From: Devosia geojensis
Lineage (GTDB): Bacteria > Pseudomonadota > Alphaproteobacteria > Rhizobiales > Devosiaceae
Reading direction: 5' to 3'
DNA length: 64,000 bases
Assembly (NCBI RefSeq): GCF_000969415.1
Contig: NZ_JZEX01000124.1
Location: 62,001 to 126,000 of the forward strand
The first letter of the stretch is position 1; the number at the start of each line of letters is the position of its first letter. Below are positions 1-8,474 of this stretch, one piece after another. Both the position numbers and the translations under genes were made by a program. Under the pieces are notes generated by a model. The model was not told the DNA's origin. It worked only from the letters and a program-made list of their open reading frames with translations, and did not search any database.

Positions 1-63
1 CGACGGCACGGCGAAGCTCGCCGTCATCAGAATCAGGAGAACGATACGCACCAATCTCGTCAC
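1..63 (-). CDS. N-terminal fragment of a secreted protein, cut by the window edge
   Basis: Read leftwards from a GTG at 63 (or an in-frame GTG at 51), the frame gives a basic start followed by a hydrophobic run (VRIVLLILMTASFAVPS) that looks like a signal peptide and stays open to the window edge. Only about 20 residues are visible, so no family can be named. It would lie downstream of the rhamnose operon on the same strand. Confidence 0.35.
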   Translation of the reverse strand, partial: MTRLVRIVLLILMTASFAVPS

Positions 64-130
64 GCGGGCGAAACTAGTGCGGGCCGGACGGGCGCACAAG
101 CGCCCGGCGAACACGACTGTGTCAGGTCGG

Positions 131-877
131 TCAGTACGTCGCGCGTCCCCCCGAAAGGTCGAAGACCGAGGCGGTGGTGAAGCTGTTCTCTTTCGAGACC
201 AGCCAGGCGACCATGTTGGCCGCCTCCTCGACCTCGAGGAACCGCCCGCGCGGGATGCGCGAGAGCATGTAGTCGATGAACTCCGGCTTCAGTTCCTCGA
301 GGATGCGGGTCTTGGCGGTCGCGGGGGTGATGGCGTTGATGGCGATGTCGTATTTGGCGCATTCCTTGCCGACGGCCTTGGTCATGCCGATGACGCCGGC
401 CTTGGCCGCCGCATAGGCCGAGGCGTTGGGATTGCCTTCCTTGCCCGCGATCGAGGCGATGTTGACGATCCGCCCGTAATTGCGCGCCTTCATCCCCGGC
501 AGCACCGCCCGGTTGACGTGGAAGGCGCCGTTGAGGTCGATGTCGATGACCCGGCGCCACTCGTCGAGCTCGTATTCGTCGAGCGGCGCGTTCTTGCCGG
601 CGATGCCGGCCGAGTGGACGAGGATGTCGATGCGCCCCAGCCGCCGCTCCGTCTCGGCAACGGCCGCTTCCACCGCCGCATAGTCGGTGATGTCGACGGT
701 GACCGCCGAGGCGGCCTCGCCCAGTTCACGCGCGGCACTTGCGAGAAGTTCGGCGTTCATGTCCCAGAGGGTGACCCGCGCGCCCGAGGCGATGAGCCGG
801 CGGGCGATGGCGAAGCCAATGCCCTGCGCGCCGCCGGTGATGACGGTCGCCTGGCCGTTGAGGTCGATCTGGTTCAT
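131..877 (-). CDS. SDR family oxidoreductase, likely in L-rhamnose catabolism
   Basis: Classical short-chain dehydrogenase of 248 aa. The cofactor motif TGGAQGIG is at 14-21 and the catalytic set is S142, Y155, K159 (YAAAK). It is the last gene of the minus-strand rhamnose operon, 73 bp after the rhamnonate dehydratase. In the diketo-hydrolase version of the rhamnose pathway an SDR (LRA5 type) oxidises 2-keto-3-deoxy-L-rhamnonate at C4, and this gene is well placed for that step. The substrate is inferred from context, because SDR sequence alone does not fix it. The start ATG has only a weak ribosome binding site. Confidence 0.85.
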   Translation of the reverse strand: MNQIDLNGQATVITGGAQGIGFAIARRLIASGARVTLWDMNAELLASAARELGEAASAVTVDITDYAAVEAAVAETERRLGRIDILVHSAGIAGKNAPLDEYELDEWRRVIDIDLNGAFHVNRAVLPGMKARNYGRIVNIASIAGKEGNPNASAYAAAKAGVIGMTKAVGKECAKYDIAINAITPATAKTRILEELKPEFIDYMLSRIPRGRFLEVEEAANMVAWLVSKENSFTTASVFDLSGGRATY

Positions 878-950
878 GGGGTGCTGTCCGAAAGATGCTG
901 TAAATGAACGACTCGAAGGTGGCCAGAATGTCCGGCATGCGCGGCGCGGT

Positions 951-2132
951 CTAGCTGAAAGGCTTGAGCAGTGCCCTGTCGGCGATCTCCATGCCGAAGC
1001 CGGGTGCCGGACTAAGCTTGAGCCTGCCCTCCCGCGGCAGGTCCTCGCCGGAAAAGAGAGCGCCGAAGATCGGCCGGATCGAACGCCCGTCGGGACTCGC
1101 CGCCACGTATTCGCAGAGCGCCGGGCCTGGCTGGCTCATGATGAAATGGTAGGAATAGGGTCCCGACCCGTGCGGGATGACCGGAATATCGTAGGCCGCC
1201 GCCTGCGCCGCGATCTGCAGGAGCGCAGTCAGGCCCCCAACCCACATCACGTCCGGCTGCAGGATGTCGACGGTGCGCTCCTCGATGAGGCGGCGGAAGC
1301 CGTAGCGGGTGTATTCGTGCTCGCCGGTCGTCCATTTGAGCGTCGGATGCGCCTGCTTCAAAAGCCGGTAGCCCTCGACGTCGTCCGGGTGGAGCACCTC
1401 CTCCCACCAGTAGATGTCGAGGTCGCGCGCCGCCTCGGCGAGGCGGATGGCGTAGGGCACGGTGAGCGACATGTAGCAGTCGACCATCAGCGGATAGCCG
1501 GGCCCGAGCGCCGCGCGGTGACCGGCGAGGAAGTCGACGTTCTGCCGCAGCCCCGCCTCCCCGTCGCCCGGCCCGTGCGGCAGCGGCACCTTGGCGCCCC
1601 AGAAGCCCAGCGCCTTGACCGCATCGGGCGCCGGCCCGGTGCAGTAGAAGGCGATCTCTTCATGGCAGCGTCCGCCGATGAGGTTGTAGACCGGCTCCTC
1701 GCGCATCTTGCCGAGGAGGTCCCAGAGCGCCAGGTCGACGACCGAGATGGTGGCGATGGGCAGCCCTTTGCGCCCGTAGGGCATCGAGGCGCGGAAGAGC
1801 TGGTCCCAGATTTTAGCCACGTTGCGCGCATCCTCGCCGAGGAGGAAGCGGGTAAAGTGGTGGACGACGAGCCAGGCCGCCGGCGGCCCGCCAAAGCCCG
1901 TCGCCACCCCCGTGACGCCCGATGCGGTCTCGATCTCGACGACGATCGAGCCGAGCACCCCGATGCCCCAGGACTGGCGCGATGCCTTCCAGCGGGGGTA
2001 CCCCGACATCGGGTTGGCGATGAGCGTATCGATCAGCCAGTGCCCGCGGCCCTGCTGGAAATAGTCGCCGCCGTTCCCCTCGCTCTCGACGAGATGGACG
2101 CGCACGCCCGTGATGATGAAATCCTTGGGCAT
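951..2132 (-). CDS. rhmD: L-rhamnonate dehydratase
   Basis: Enolase-superfamily enzyme of 393 aa that dehydrates L-rhamnonate to 2-keto-3-deoxy-L-rhamnonate. The N-terminus has the family's typical stretch around residues 20-60 (GGDYFQQGRGHW, then IANPMSGYP and SWGIGVLG). Candidate metal ligands are D218, E244 and E271, and the catalytic dyad is D294/H321 (IPHGSGPYSYH). Length is close to E. coli RhmD. It starts 9 bp after rhaM. The dehydrogenase, mutarotase and transporter beside it fit non-phosphorylative rhamnose breakdown. Confidence 0.93.
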   Translation of the reverse strand: MPKDFIITGVRVHLVESEGNGGDYFQQGRGHWLIDTLIANPMSGYPRWKASRQSWGIGVLGSIVVEIETASGVTGVATGFGGPPAAWLVVHHFTRFLLGEDARNVAKIWDQLFRASMPYGRKGLPIATISVVDLALWDLLGKMREEPVYNLIGGRCHEEIAFYCTGPAPDAVKALGFWGAKVPLPHGPGDGEAGLRQNVDFLAGHRAALGPGYPLMVDCYMSLTVPYAIRLAEAARDLDIYWWEEVLHPDDVEGYRLLKQAHPTLKWTTGEHEYTRYGFRRLIEERTVDILQPDVMWVGGLTALLQIAAQAAAYDIPVIPHGSGPYSYHFIMSQPGPALCEYVAASPDGRSIRPIFGALFSGEDLPREGRLKLSPAPGFGMEIADRALLKPFS

Positions 2133-2141
2133 CAGCGCTCG

Positions 2142-2459
2142 TTACGGCAGGTGGAAGACTTGCTTGAGGTCGACGACGGTGGGCGTGCCGTCGTCGTTGT
2201 AGTCCATGATGTCGGCCATGAACGCCCACCAGCGCCTGTTGGCGTCGGTCCTGGGCAGGCTCGCCATGGTGTGATCGTCGGCGCGCACCAGTGTGGCGAA
2301 GAGGTAGTCCGTTTCCGGATCGTGCCAGATGGAATAGTCGGAGACGCCCGCGTCGCGCAGCGCTTGGGCAAGGTCTGGCCAGATCTCGTCGTGGCGCTTC
2401 TTGTACTCGGCGATCCTGCCGGGGTGGACCTTCATGCGGAAGGCGATGCGTTCGGGCAT
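2142..2459 (-). CDS. rhaM: L-rhamnose mutarotase
   Basis: A 105-aa ferredoxin-fold protein that interconverts the alpha and beta anomers of L-rhamnose. It matches the family over its whole length: N-terminal MPERIAFRMKVHPG, then YKKRHDEIWPDL, YSIWHD and RRWWAFMADIMD. The start has a strong ribosome binding site (AGGAGGG). It lies 9 bp after the upstream SDR and 9 bp before rhmD. Its presence is the best single sign that the operon's substrate is rhamnose. Confidence 0.95.
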   Translation of the reverse strand: MPERIAFRMKVHPGRIAEYKKRHDEIWPDLAQALRDAGVSDYSIWHDPETDYLFATLVRADDHTMASLPRTDANRRWWAFMADIMDYNDDGTPTVVDLKQVFHLP

Positions 2460-2468
2460 GGCGCCCTC

Positions 2469-3251
2469 CTATTGCAGGTTGACGAAAAGGCCGCCGTCGA
2501 CGAGGAGCGCGGCGCCCGTGACATAGGCGGCCATGTCGGACGCAAGGAACGCCACGACCCTGGCAACGTCCTCGGGCTCGCCGAACCGGCCGAGCGGGAT
2601 GCGCTTGTCGAGATAGTCGCGCTTTTTGGGGTCCGACCAGTCGTCCTTGTTGATGTCGGTGGCGATGGCCCCCGGCATCACCGAATTGCAGCGAATGCCG
2701 TAGGGCCCGAGCGCGATGGCCGCCGACTGCATCAGCGAATGGACGCCGGCCTTCGTGGGCGTGTAGTGCGTCTGCAGCGCCCCGCCGACCAGCGCCGAGA
2801 TCGAGGAGGTGGCAACGATCGCTCCGCCCGTTCCCTGCGCGTTCATCCGGTTGGCCGCCGCCTGCACGGCAAAGAAGGCGCCGCCGAGATTGACGTCGAC
2901 GACCTGCTTGAAGAGCTCCGCGGGCATGTCGAGGAACGCGTGGAACGGGCAGATGCCGGCGTTGGAGGCGAGCACGTCGACGCCGCCGAATGCGTCGATC
3001 GCAGCCTCGACGAGGGCCGTGCTGACCTGCGGATCGGCGATATCGCCCTCGACGGCTATGGCCCGGCGCCCCAGCGCCTCGATCTCGGCCACCACCTCGT
3101 CGGCCGCGGTATCGCGGGCAAAGCCCTTGTCGGCCCCGGCATAGTAGTTGACGACCACGTCCGCCCCCTGCCGGGCGAATTCGAGGCAGATGCCCCGCCC
3201 GATACCGCGCGAGCCTCCGGTGACGATTGCGCGCTTGCCCTCGAGCAGCAT
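2469..3251 (-). CDS. SDR oxidoreductase, probable L-rhamnose 1-dehydrogenase
   Basis: Short-chain dehydrogenase of 260 aa with cofactor motif TGGSRGIG at 11-18, NAG at 97-99 and catalytic S150, Y163, K167. It ends in the usual SDR tail (VTGAALLVDGG). It lies between the sugar permease and rhaM, which fits L-rhamnose 1-dehydrogenase (LRA1 type) making L-rhamnono-lactone. A purine-rich AAGGGGGAA precedes the ATG. The substrate call is from context. No lactonase gene is visible nearby. Confidence 0.85.
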   Translation of the reverse strand: MLLEGKRAIVTGGSRGIGRGICLEFARQGADVVVNYYAGADKGFARDTAADEVVAEIEALGRRAIAVEGDIADPQVSTALVEAAIDAFGGVDVLASNAGICPFHAFLDMPAELFKQVVDVNLGGAFFAVQAAANRMNAQGTGGAIVATSSISALVGGALQTHYTPTKAGVHSLMQSAAIALGPYGIRCNSVMPGAIATDINKDDWSDPKKRDYLDKRIPLGRFGEPEDVARVVAFLASDMAAYVTGAALLVDGGLFVNLQ

Positions 3252-3264
3252 GGCGTTCCCCCTT

Positions 3265-4275
3265 TCAGGCCTGCGAGCGCACGCGCAGCTGGTCGAGACC
3301 GACCGCCAGCAGCAGCACCGCGCCCTTGGTCACGTCCTGCCAGAAGCTCGAGACGTTCATCAGCGTCAGCCCGTTGTTGAGGGTGCCGAGGATGAGGACG
3401 GCAAGCAGCGTGCCCCATACCGACCCGCGCCCGCCAAAGAGCGAGGTGCCGCCGAGGATGATGGCGGCGATGACCGTCAGGAGGTGCTTGCCGACTGAGT
3501 CCGGCGCCGCCGCCCCCAGCATCGCCGCAACGATGATGCCGGCGATGGCCCCGGAAATGCCCGAGAGGATGTAGAGCGTGACCTGCGTGCGGTCGACCGG
3601 GATGCCGAGCATGCGCGAGGCTTCCGGATTGCCGCCTGAGGCGTAGATGTAGCGGCCGAAGGGGGTAAAAGCCATCATCCACCAGATGAGGACGAAGGCG
3701 ACAAGCATGATGATCAGCGGTACCGGCACGCCGCCCGAGCCGCCGATGCGGCCGGAGCCGATCCAGTTGAAGCCCTCGATCATCAGCGGCTGCGTCAGCC
3801 CGCCGGTGAGGACCAGCGAGGCGCCGGTGATGATCGACATGGTGCCGAGCGTCACGATGAACGGATTGAGCTTCAAGCCGTTGGTCAGCGCCCCGTTGCC
3901 CGCGCCGATCAGCCCGCCCGCCGCGACGGCGATGAGGCAGGCCGCCCAGATGTCGATGCCCGCCGCATAGCAGAGCGCGACGACCACCCCGGATATGCCC
4001 GCCACCGCCGCAACCGAGAGATCGAGCCCGCCGGCGACGATCAGCGGCGTGCCCGCCGCCGCCATCAGGCCGATGAAGGCCATGTTGGAGCCGATGGAAA
4101 GCAGGTTCTTGACCGTGAGGAAGAACGGCGAAAGCGCCGAGAACGCCGCGATCAGCAGGAGGTAGAAGACCAGCAGCATAGCCACCCCCGCAAACGGGTG
4201 GCCCAGAAGCGCCCGTATCGGCCGTTTAGCGGCAGGGGTGCCGGCGGGAAGGGTGGAGGTCTGGCTCATCTTCAC
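3265..4275 (-). CDS. Sugar ABC transporter permease (RbsC/RhaPQ type)
   Basis: Inner-membrane permease of 336 aa, BPD_transp_2 family, with about eight to ten hydrophobic segments from residue 30 to 330. The conserved GGLDLSVAAVAG segment is near residue 105, and the coupling region PFGRYIYASGGNPEASRMLGI is in the middle. It follows the ATPase by 10 bp. Either GTG at 4275 or ATG at 4269 could be the start. Rhizobial rhamnose importers have two permease genes (rhaP, rhaQ). Only one is present here, so the channel may be a homodimer. Confidence 0.92.
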   Translation of the reverse strand: MKMSQTSTLPAGTPAAKRPIRALLGHPFAGVAMLLVFYLLLIAAFSALSPFFLTVKNLLSIGSNMAFIGLMAAAGTPLIVAGGLDLSVAAVAGISGVVVALCYAAGIDIWAACLIAVAAGGLIGAGNGALTNGLKLNPFIVTLGTMSIITGASLVLTGGLTQPLMIEGFNWIGSGRIGGSGGVPVPLIIMLVAFVLIWWMMAFTPFGRYIYASGGNPEASRMLGIPVDRTQVTLYILSGISGAIAGIIVAAMLGAAAPDSVGKHLLTVIAAIILGGTSLFGGRGSVWGTLLAVLILGTLNNGLTLMNVSSFWQDVTKGAVLLLAVGLDQLRVRSQA

Positions 4276-4285
4276 AAAATCCCTG

Positions 4286-5791
4286 TCAGGCAGCGGCGGA
4301 TTTGCTCGCCGCGCTCATCAGTGCCGAGGCGCTGGTCGGCTGCTCGAAAGTCTGCGTCACGACGCCGGAGGCGAGCGCGACGGAGCGGTCGGCGAGCCCC
4401 GCCACTTCCTCGGCGTCCGAGGAGATGAGGAGGATCGCCAGGCCCTCGTCGGCCAACTGGCGGATCTGCCGGTAGATCTCCTGGCGTGCACCGACGTCGA
4501 CGCCGCGCGTCGGCTCCTCGAGAATCAGCGCCTTGAGGTCGCCCAGGAGCCAGCGGGCAAGGCACACCTTCTGCTGGTTGCCGCCCGAAAGCGTGCCGAT
4601 CGGCTGTTCGGCGTCGCGCGCGCGGATGGAGAGCCGCTTGATCCACTCGCCGACGGTGCGCGCCTCCTTCGTCCTGTCGACGTGGAGCCCGTGGGTAAAG
4701 AGCGGCATGTTGGCGACTGACATGTTCTCGCGCAGGCTGAGCATCGCGACGATTCCCTCGCGCTTGCGCTCGGCGGCCACCAGCCCCAGCCCCGCCGCCA
4801 CGGCCCTGCCCGGCGTCGATATGCGGTAGGGCTCTCCGCCGATGGCAACGCTGCGCGCCTCTGCCCGCGGGGCCGCGCCGAAGAGCGCCCGCCCGATCAT
4901 CTCGACGCCCGAACCGACGAGCCCGTGGACGCCGGTGATGGTGCCGCGCTTGACGGAAAAATCGACGTCGCGCAGCCAGCCGGGAACCGTGAGGCCGGTG
5001 ACGGCAACGACGTCCTGCGCCCCCTCGACGCCCTGCGCGAAAGGCGGATAGAGGTCGCCGACCCGGTTGCCGACGATGGCGTGCAGCACCTCGTCGACAT
5101 TGGTATTGCCCGTGACGAAATCGCCGGCATTGCGCCCGTCGCGCAGCACGACGATCCGCCCGGAGATGGCGAACACTTCCTTCAGGTAGTGCGAGATGTA
5201 GATGACCGAGATGCCCTCGGCCTGCAGCCGCCGGATGATGGAAAAGAGCATGTCCACCTCGTCGGCGGCGAGCGATGCGGTGGGCTCGTCCATGATGAGG
5301 ACGCGCGCGTCCCCGTTGAGCGCCCGGGCGATCTCGACGAGCCGCTGCACGTGGTGCGAGAGGCTGCCCATGCGAGTGCCGGGCGAGAGCCAATCGAGCC
5401 CCATACGCTTGAGCAGCGCCTGCGCCCGCTCCGTCATCGCGCGCCGGTCGACATGCGCGCCTTTGACCGGCAGGCCGCCGATCATGATGTTTTCGGCAAC
5501 CATCAGGTCCGCAAAGACCGAGAGCTCCTGCGGCAGCATGCGGATGCCGAGCGCCAGCGCGTCGGCGGGCGTGCGCAGCGCATGGGTGCGTCCGTTGACG
5601 ACGACGGTGCCGGCATCGCGCGTATAATTGCCCGAAAGGATCTTCATCAACGTCGACTTGCCCGCGCCGTTGGCGCCGAGCAGCGCCACCACCTCGCCGG
5701 CATCGAGGTGGAACGCGACGTCGGCGAGCACCGGCACGCCGCCGAAGGCCTTGCCGATGCCGCTCATGTCGAGGATACGCGTTCCGGGCAT
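4286..5791 (-). CDS. Sugar ABC transporter ATP-binding protein (RbsA/MglA type, two domains)
   Basis: A 501-aa tandem ATPase. Domain 1 has Walker A GANGAGKST at 39-47 and Walker B VLIMDEP at 164-170, but its signature motif is degenerate (LSHHVQ at 144-149). Domain 2 has a degenerate Walker A (GLVGSGVEM near 290) with a good signature LSGGNQQ at 401-407 and ALILEEP at 421-427. In the dimer this leaves one canonical ATP site and one degenerate site. It lies between the binding protein and the permease in the rhamnose operon. Confidence 0.94.
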   Translation of the reverse strand: MPGTRILDMSGIGKAFGGVPVLADVAFHLDAGEVVALLGANGAGKSTLMKILSGNYTRDAGTVVVNGRTHALRTPADALALGIRMLPQELSVFADLMVAENIMIGGLPVKGAHVDRRAMTERAQALLKRMGLDWLSPGTRMGSLSHHVQRLVEIARALNGDARVLIMDEPTASLAADEVDMLFSIIRRLQAEGISVIYISHYLKEVFAISGRIVVLRDGRNAGDFVTGNTNVDEVLHAIVGNRVGDLYPPFAQGVEGAQDVVAVTGLTVPGWLRDVDFSVKRGTITGVHGLVGSGVEMIGRALFGAAPRAEARSVAIGGEPYRISTPGRAVAAGLGLVAAERKREGIVAMLSLRENMSVANMPLFTHGLHVDRTKEARTVGEWIKRLSIRARDAEQPIGTLSGGNQQKVCLARWLLGDLKALILEEPTRGVDVGARQEIYRQIRQLADEGLAILLISSDAEEVAGLADRSVALASGVVTQTFEQPTSASALMSAASKSAAA

Positions 5792-5863
5792 GCTCTTGCG
5801 TCCAATCAGAAATCGGGGGCCGCGCGGCGCTCGGGACGTCGCCGCGCGGCCTGTGGTGCCCGG

Positions 5864-7045
5864 CTATTCGGCCGGCACCAGATCCTCGAAGCCCTCGAGG
5901 AAGTCCTCCTGGCGCAGCTCCGTCAGGTACGCCGAGAATTCTTCCTGCGGGAACTGGTATTCGAACCCGGGGTCCTCACCGCATTCGAAATCCGGATAGT
6001 ACTCGCATACATTGGCCTTGGTGATCATCACGTGGTTGACGAGCACGGCCGGGGGCAACTCCTGACCGGCGAGGGTCGCAAGCGCGATGGGCAGCAGGTA
6101 GTTGCCGTAGGTCTCCGGGAAATAGCCGGTCGCGGCCACGAGGTCCGCCTCGTCGACCAGCGCCTGCGTCTCGTCTGCGCCGTTGCCGACGACCACCACG
6201 TCCGCCTCGCGCCCGGCCTGCTGCACGGCGCGCAGCATCCCGATCGCCGATTGGTCGTTGATGGCGGTGATCATGATCGGCACCCCCTCGGGGATGCGCC
6301 CCAGCAGGTTCGACATCTGCGTGAACGATTCCTGCTGGGTGTTCTTGGTGTCGATGCGCAGCATCTTTTCCGGATCGAACTCCGGCAGCACCGACAGGAA
6401 CCCGTTAACCTGGCCTTCGGTGCGCATCTGCGGGATGGCGCCCGACTGCGGCAGCTCGCCGACGACGAAATAGCCCTCCATCACCCGCTCCTCGCCAAAC
6501 TTGGCGATGGCCGCCTGCGCCAGGTACGAGCCGCCCATGAAGCCGGACTTGGGGTTGTTGGCCCCGAAGAACGTGGCTCCGGGCATGGGGATGTCGATGG
6601 CGACGACCTTGACCCCGTCCTCGTTGAAGACGTTCATCACCGTCGGGCCGAAATTGCTGTCGGTCTGGAATTCGATGACGTAGTCGACGTTGCGCTGCAC
6701 GAAGCTCTGGGCATTGGCGAGCGCCGTCGGCCCGTCGAGGCGGTTGTCGGCGATGACGAGGTCGACGCCGGCGAGATCCGCGTTCTCCTGGATGGAGCGC
6801 TCGACCGCCACCCCGAAGGCGATGTCGCGCTGCAGGTTGGCGAACCCGATGACGTATTTCTCGCCATTGCGCGGCGGCGTGGCAGCGGTCGCATCGGCGA
6901 CCATGGCCGCGTATTGCTCGGCCGAGAGCCGCTTGCCGTCATAACTGGCGGGATCGAACCCGTGGAAATCCTGCGCGAGCGCGGCGGCGCCGAAAAGGGC
7001 GCCGGCGGCCACACCGAGCGCGAGCGCCCTGGCGAATGTCTTCAT
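5864..7045 (-). CDS. Sugar ABC transporter periplasmic substrate-binding protein
   Basis: A 393-aa periplasmic binding protein (Peripla_BP_4 type) with a clear signal peptide, MKTFARALALGVAAGALFGA ending near AALAQ. It is probably the first gene of the rhamnose operon: a strong AAGGAGGAG precedes the ATG, and 122 bp separate it from the next gene upstream. The ligand is probably L-rhamnose given the catabolic genes behind it, but this is context only. A 9-bp-arm inverted repeat lies about 90-115 bp upstream of the start. Confidence 0.92.
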   Translation of the reverse strand: MKTFARALALGVAAGALFGAAALAQDFHGFDPASYDGKRLSAEQYAAMVADATAATPPRNGEKYVIGFANLQRDIAFGVAVERSIQENADLAGVDLVIADNRLDGPTALANAQSFVQRNVDYVIEFQTDSNFGPTVMNVFNEDGVKVVAIDIPMPGATFFGANNPKSGFMGGSYLAQAAIAKFGEERVMEGYFVVGELPQSGAIPQMRTEGQVNGFLSVLPEFDPEKMLRIDTKNTQQESFTQMSNLLGRIPEGVPIMITAINDQSAIGMLRAVQQAGREADVVVVGNGADETQALVDEADLVAATGYFPETYGNYLLPIALATLAGQELPPAVLVNHVMITKANVCEYYPDFECGEDPGFEYQFPQEEFSAYLTELRQEDFLEGFEDLVPAE

Positions 7046-7135
7046 TTCGCTTCTCCTCCTTGGCGGGTTTTCCGCCTTTGGTCCGCGCCGGCCCTCCTCG
7101 GCCGCACACCGGAACTTTCCAAAACCATCTCACTT

Positions 7136-7158
7136 CGCAACTTGTCAGTCAAGTTGCG
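7136..7158. promoter_or_regulatory. Inverted repeat upstream of the rhamnose operon (candidate operator)
   Basis: Perfect inverted repeat with arms CGCAACTTG (7136-7144) and CAAGTTGCG (7150-7158) around a 5-bp spacer TCAGT. It lies between the end of the dehydratase gene and the start of the binding-protein gene. No T-run follows on the minus strand, so an operator fits better than an intrinsic terminator. No rhamnose regulator of the DeoR type is visible nearby. Confidence 0.5.
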
Positions 7159-7167
7159 CATTTGAGC

Positions 7168-8295
7168 TCATGTGATCTCCAGCCGCTCGACCACCGCCTC
7201 GTTGACGCGGATGCCGAGCCCCGGACCGGCGGGCGCGCGCACCACGCCGTTCTCCTGGCCGATGGGCGCCTCGACGAGGTCGCCCTGCACCGGCACGGGA
7301 AAGGGCTTGAGCTCGATGAGCCGGGCATTGGGTGAGGCAAGCGAAAGCTGCAGGCTCGCCGCCGTCAGGATCGCCGTGCTCCATGCATGGGCGTTGATGG
7401 CGATGCCGGCCGCGCCGCAGAGCGCGTCGATCTTGCGGAAGCCCGTGATCCCCTCGGCCCGCGCCGGATCGACGCCGACGACGTCGACCGTGCCGGTCTC
7501 GATGAGGCGCTTGTATTGGGTGACGGTGAACTCGCGCTCGCCGGTGCCGATCGGCACGTTGGGCAGCGCGTCCTTCAGCGCCCGGTAATCCTCGATGCGG
7601 GTCGGATAGAACGGCTCCTCGATCCAGCCGATGCCGTACTCGGCCATGCGCCGGACGGTGTCGATGCCGGTCTGCCGGTCCCAGACGACGCCGTTGCCGG
7701 CGTCGACGACGATATCGAAATCCGGTCCCACCGCCGCGCGCAGCTCGGCGACGAACGCGACGTCATTGTCCGGATCCCGCCCGATGTCGGAAAGGCCGCG
7801 CTTGCCGAAGCCGAGCTTGCAGCCGGCGTAACCCTGCTGCTTGAAGCCGACAACCTCGGCGATGTTCTCTTCCCGCGTCGCCTTGTTGACGTGATTGGCG
7901 ACGTAGGCCGGCAGGCTCTCGTGCACCTTGCCGCCGAGAAGATCGCAGATCGGCCTGCCTTCGATCTTGCCCTCGATATCCCAGAGCGCCATGTCGAGCG
8001 CCGAATAGGCGAAACACGCGATGCCGCCTTCTCCGTACCACCAGGCATGGGTGCGCATCCGGCGCCAGGCCTCGTCGATAGTGATATCTCCCGCTTCGAT
8101 CAGCAGCGGCCCGAAGCCTTCGTCGATCAGGAGCCTGGTCGCCTTGCACGCTTCCGGCCACATGGCGATGCCCTCGCCCCAGCCGACGACGCCATCCGCC
8201 GTCTCGACCCGCACCAGCACCGTATGGCGCCAGTTGCCGTGGTCGTTGGTGTCCTCGTAGCGGATCACATAGCTGCGGATGCGGCCGATGCGCAT
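7168..8295 (-). CDS. Mandelate racemase/muconate lactonizing family sugar-acid dehydratase
   Basis: Enolase-superfamily protein of 375 aa. Candidate metal ligands are D198 (VVDAGNG), E226 (WIEEPF) and E253 (GTGERE). The D276/H303 dyad (VGVDPAR and NAHAWS) is typical of mandelate racemase subgroup acid-sugar dehydratases. Candidate catalytic lysines are K160 and K165. It has a GGAGG site before the ATG and is transcribed away from the GntR gene. It may act with the divergent operon at 8475-14369 rather than on rhamnose, because rhmD is already present. The substrate is unknown. Confidence 0.88.
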   Translation of the reverse strand: MRIGRIRSYVIRYEDTNDHGNWRHTVLVRVETADGVVGWGEGIAMWPEACKATRLLIDEGFGPLLIEAGDITIDEAWRRMRTHAWWYGEGGIACFAYSALDMALWDIEGKIEGRPICDLLGGKVHESLPAYVANHVNKATREENIAEVVGFKQQGYAGCKLGFGKRGLSDIGRDPDNDVAFVAELRAAVGPDFDIVVDAGNGVVWDRQTGIDTVRRMAEYGIGWIEEPFYPTRIEDYRALKDALPNVPIGTGEREFTVTQYKRLIETGTVDVVGVDPARAEGITGFRKIDALCGAAGIAINAHAWSTAILTAASLQLSLASPNARLIELKPFPVPVQGDLVEAPIGQENGVVRAPAGPGLGIRVNEAVVERLEIT

Positions 8296-8402
8296 GGGGC
8301 TGAAATCCTCCGGAGCGGCCCGTTGACCGGGCTCGGTCTCTGCCGGGGGATCAACTCCCGGCGGACGTTGACTAGCACCCGATCCCCTGTTACGTCAAGA
8401 AG

Positions 8403-8413
8403 TGGTCAGACCA
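8403..8413. promoter_or_regulatory. Palindrome, candidate GntR/FCD operator
   Basis: TGGTCAGACCA is a perfect 11-bp palindrome and fits the TNGTNNNACNA pattern bound by many FadR/FCD regulators. It lies about 60 bp before the regulator's start and about 110 bp before the divergent dehydratase's start, so one protein could control both promoters. The site is seen in the sequence. Binding is inferred. Confidence 0.55.
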
Positions 8414-8474
8414 TTTGTCCAATTCATGCCGAAGCAGCGGAACGAACCGCAGGGCGCAAGGGAGCGAGGAACGC

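Noticed and set aside
687-3380. 897-codon open frame on the plus strand
   Set aside because: It lies antisense to the SDR, rhmD, rhaM and SDR genes, which have clear family motifs. Its translation is Arg/His/Asp-rich and matches no family, as expected of a GC-rich shadow.
4925-7165. 746-codon open frame on the plus strand
   Set aside because: It is antisense to the ABC ATPase and binding-protein genes and has no motif or ribosome site.
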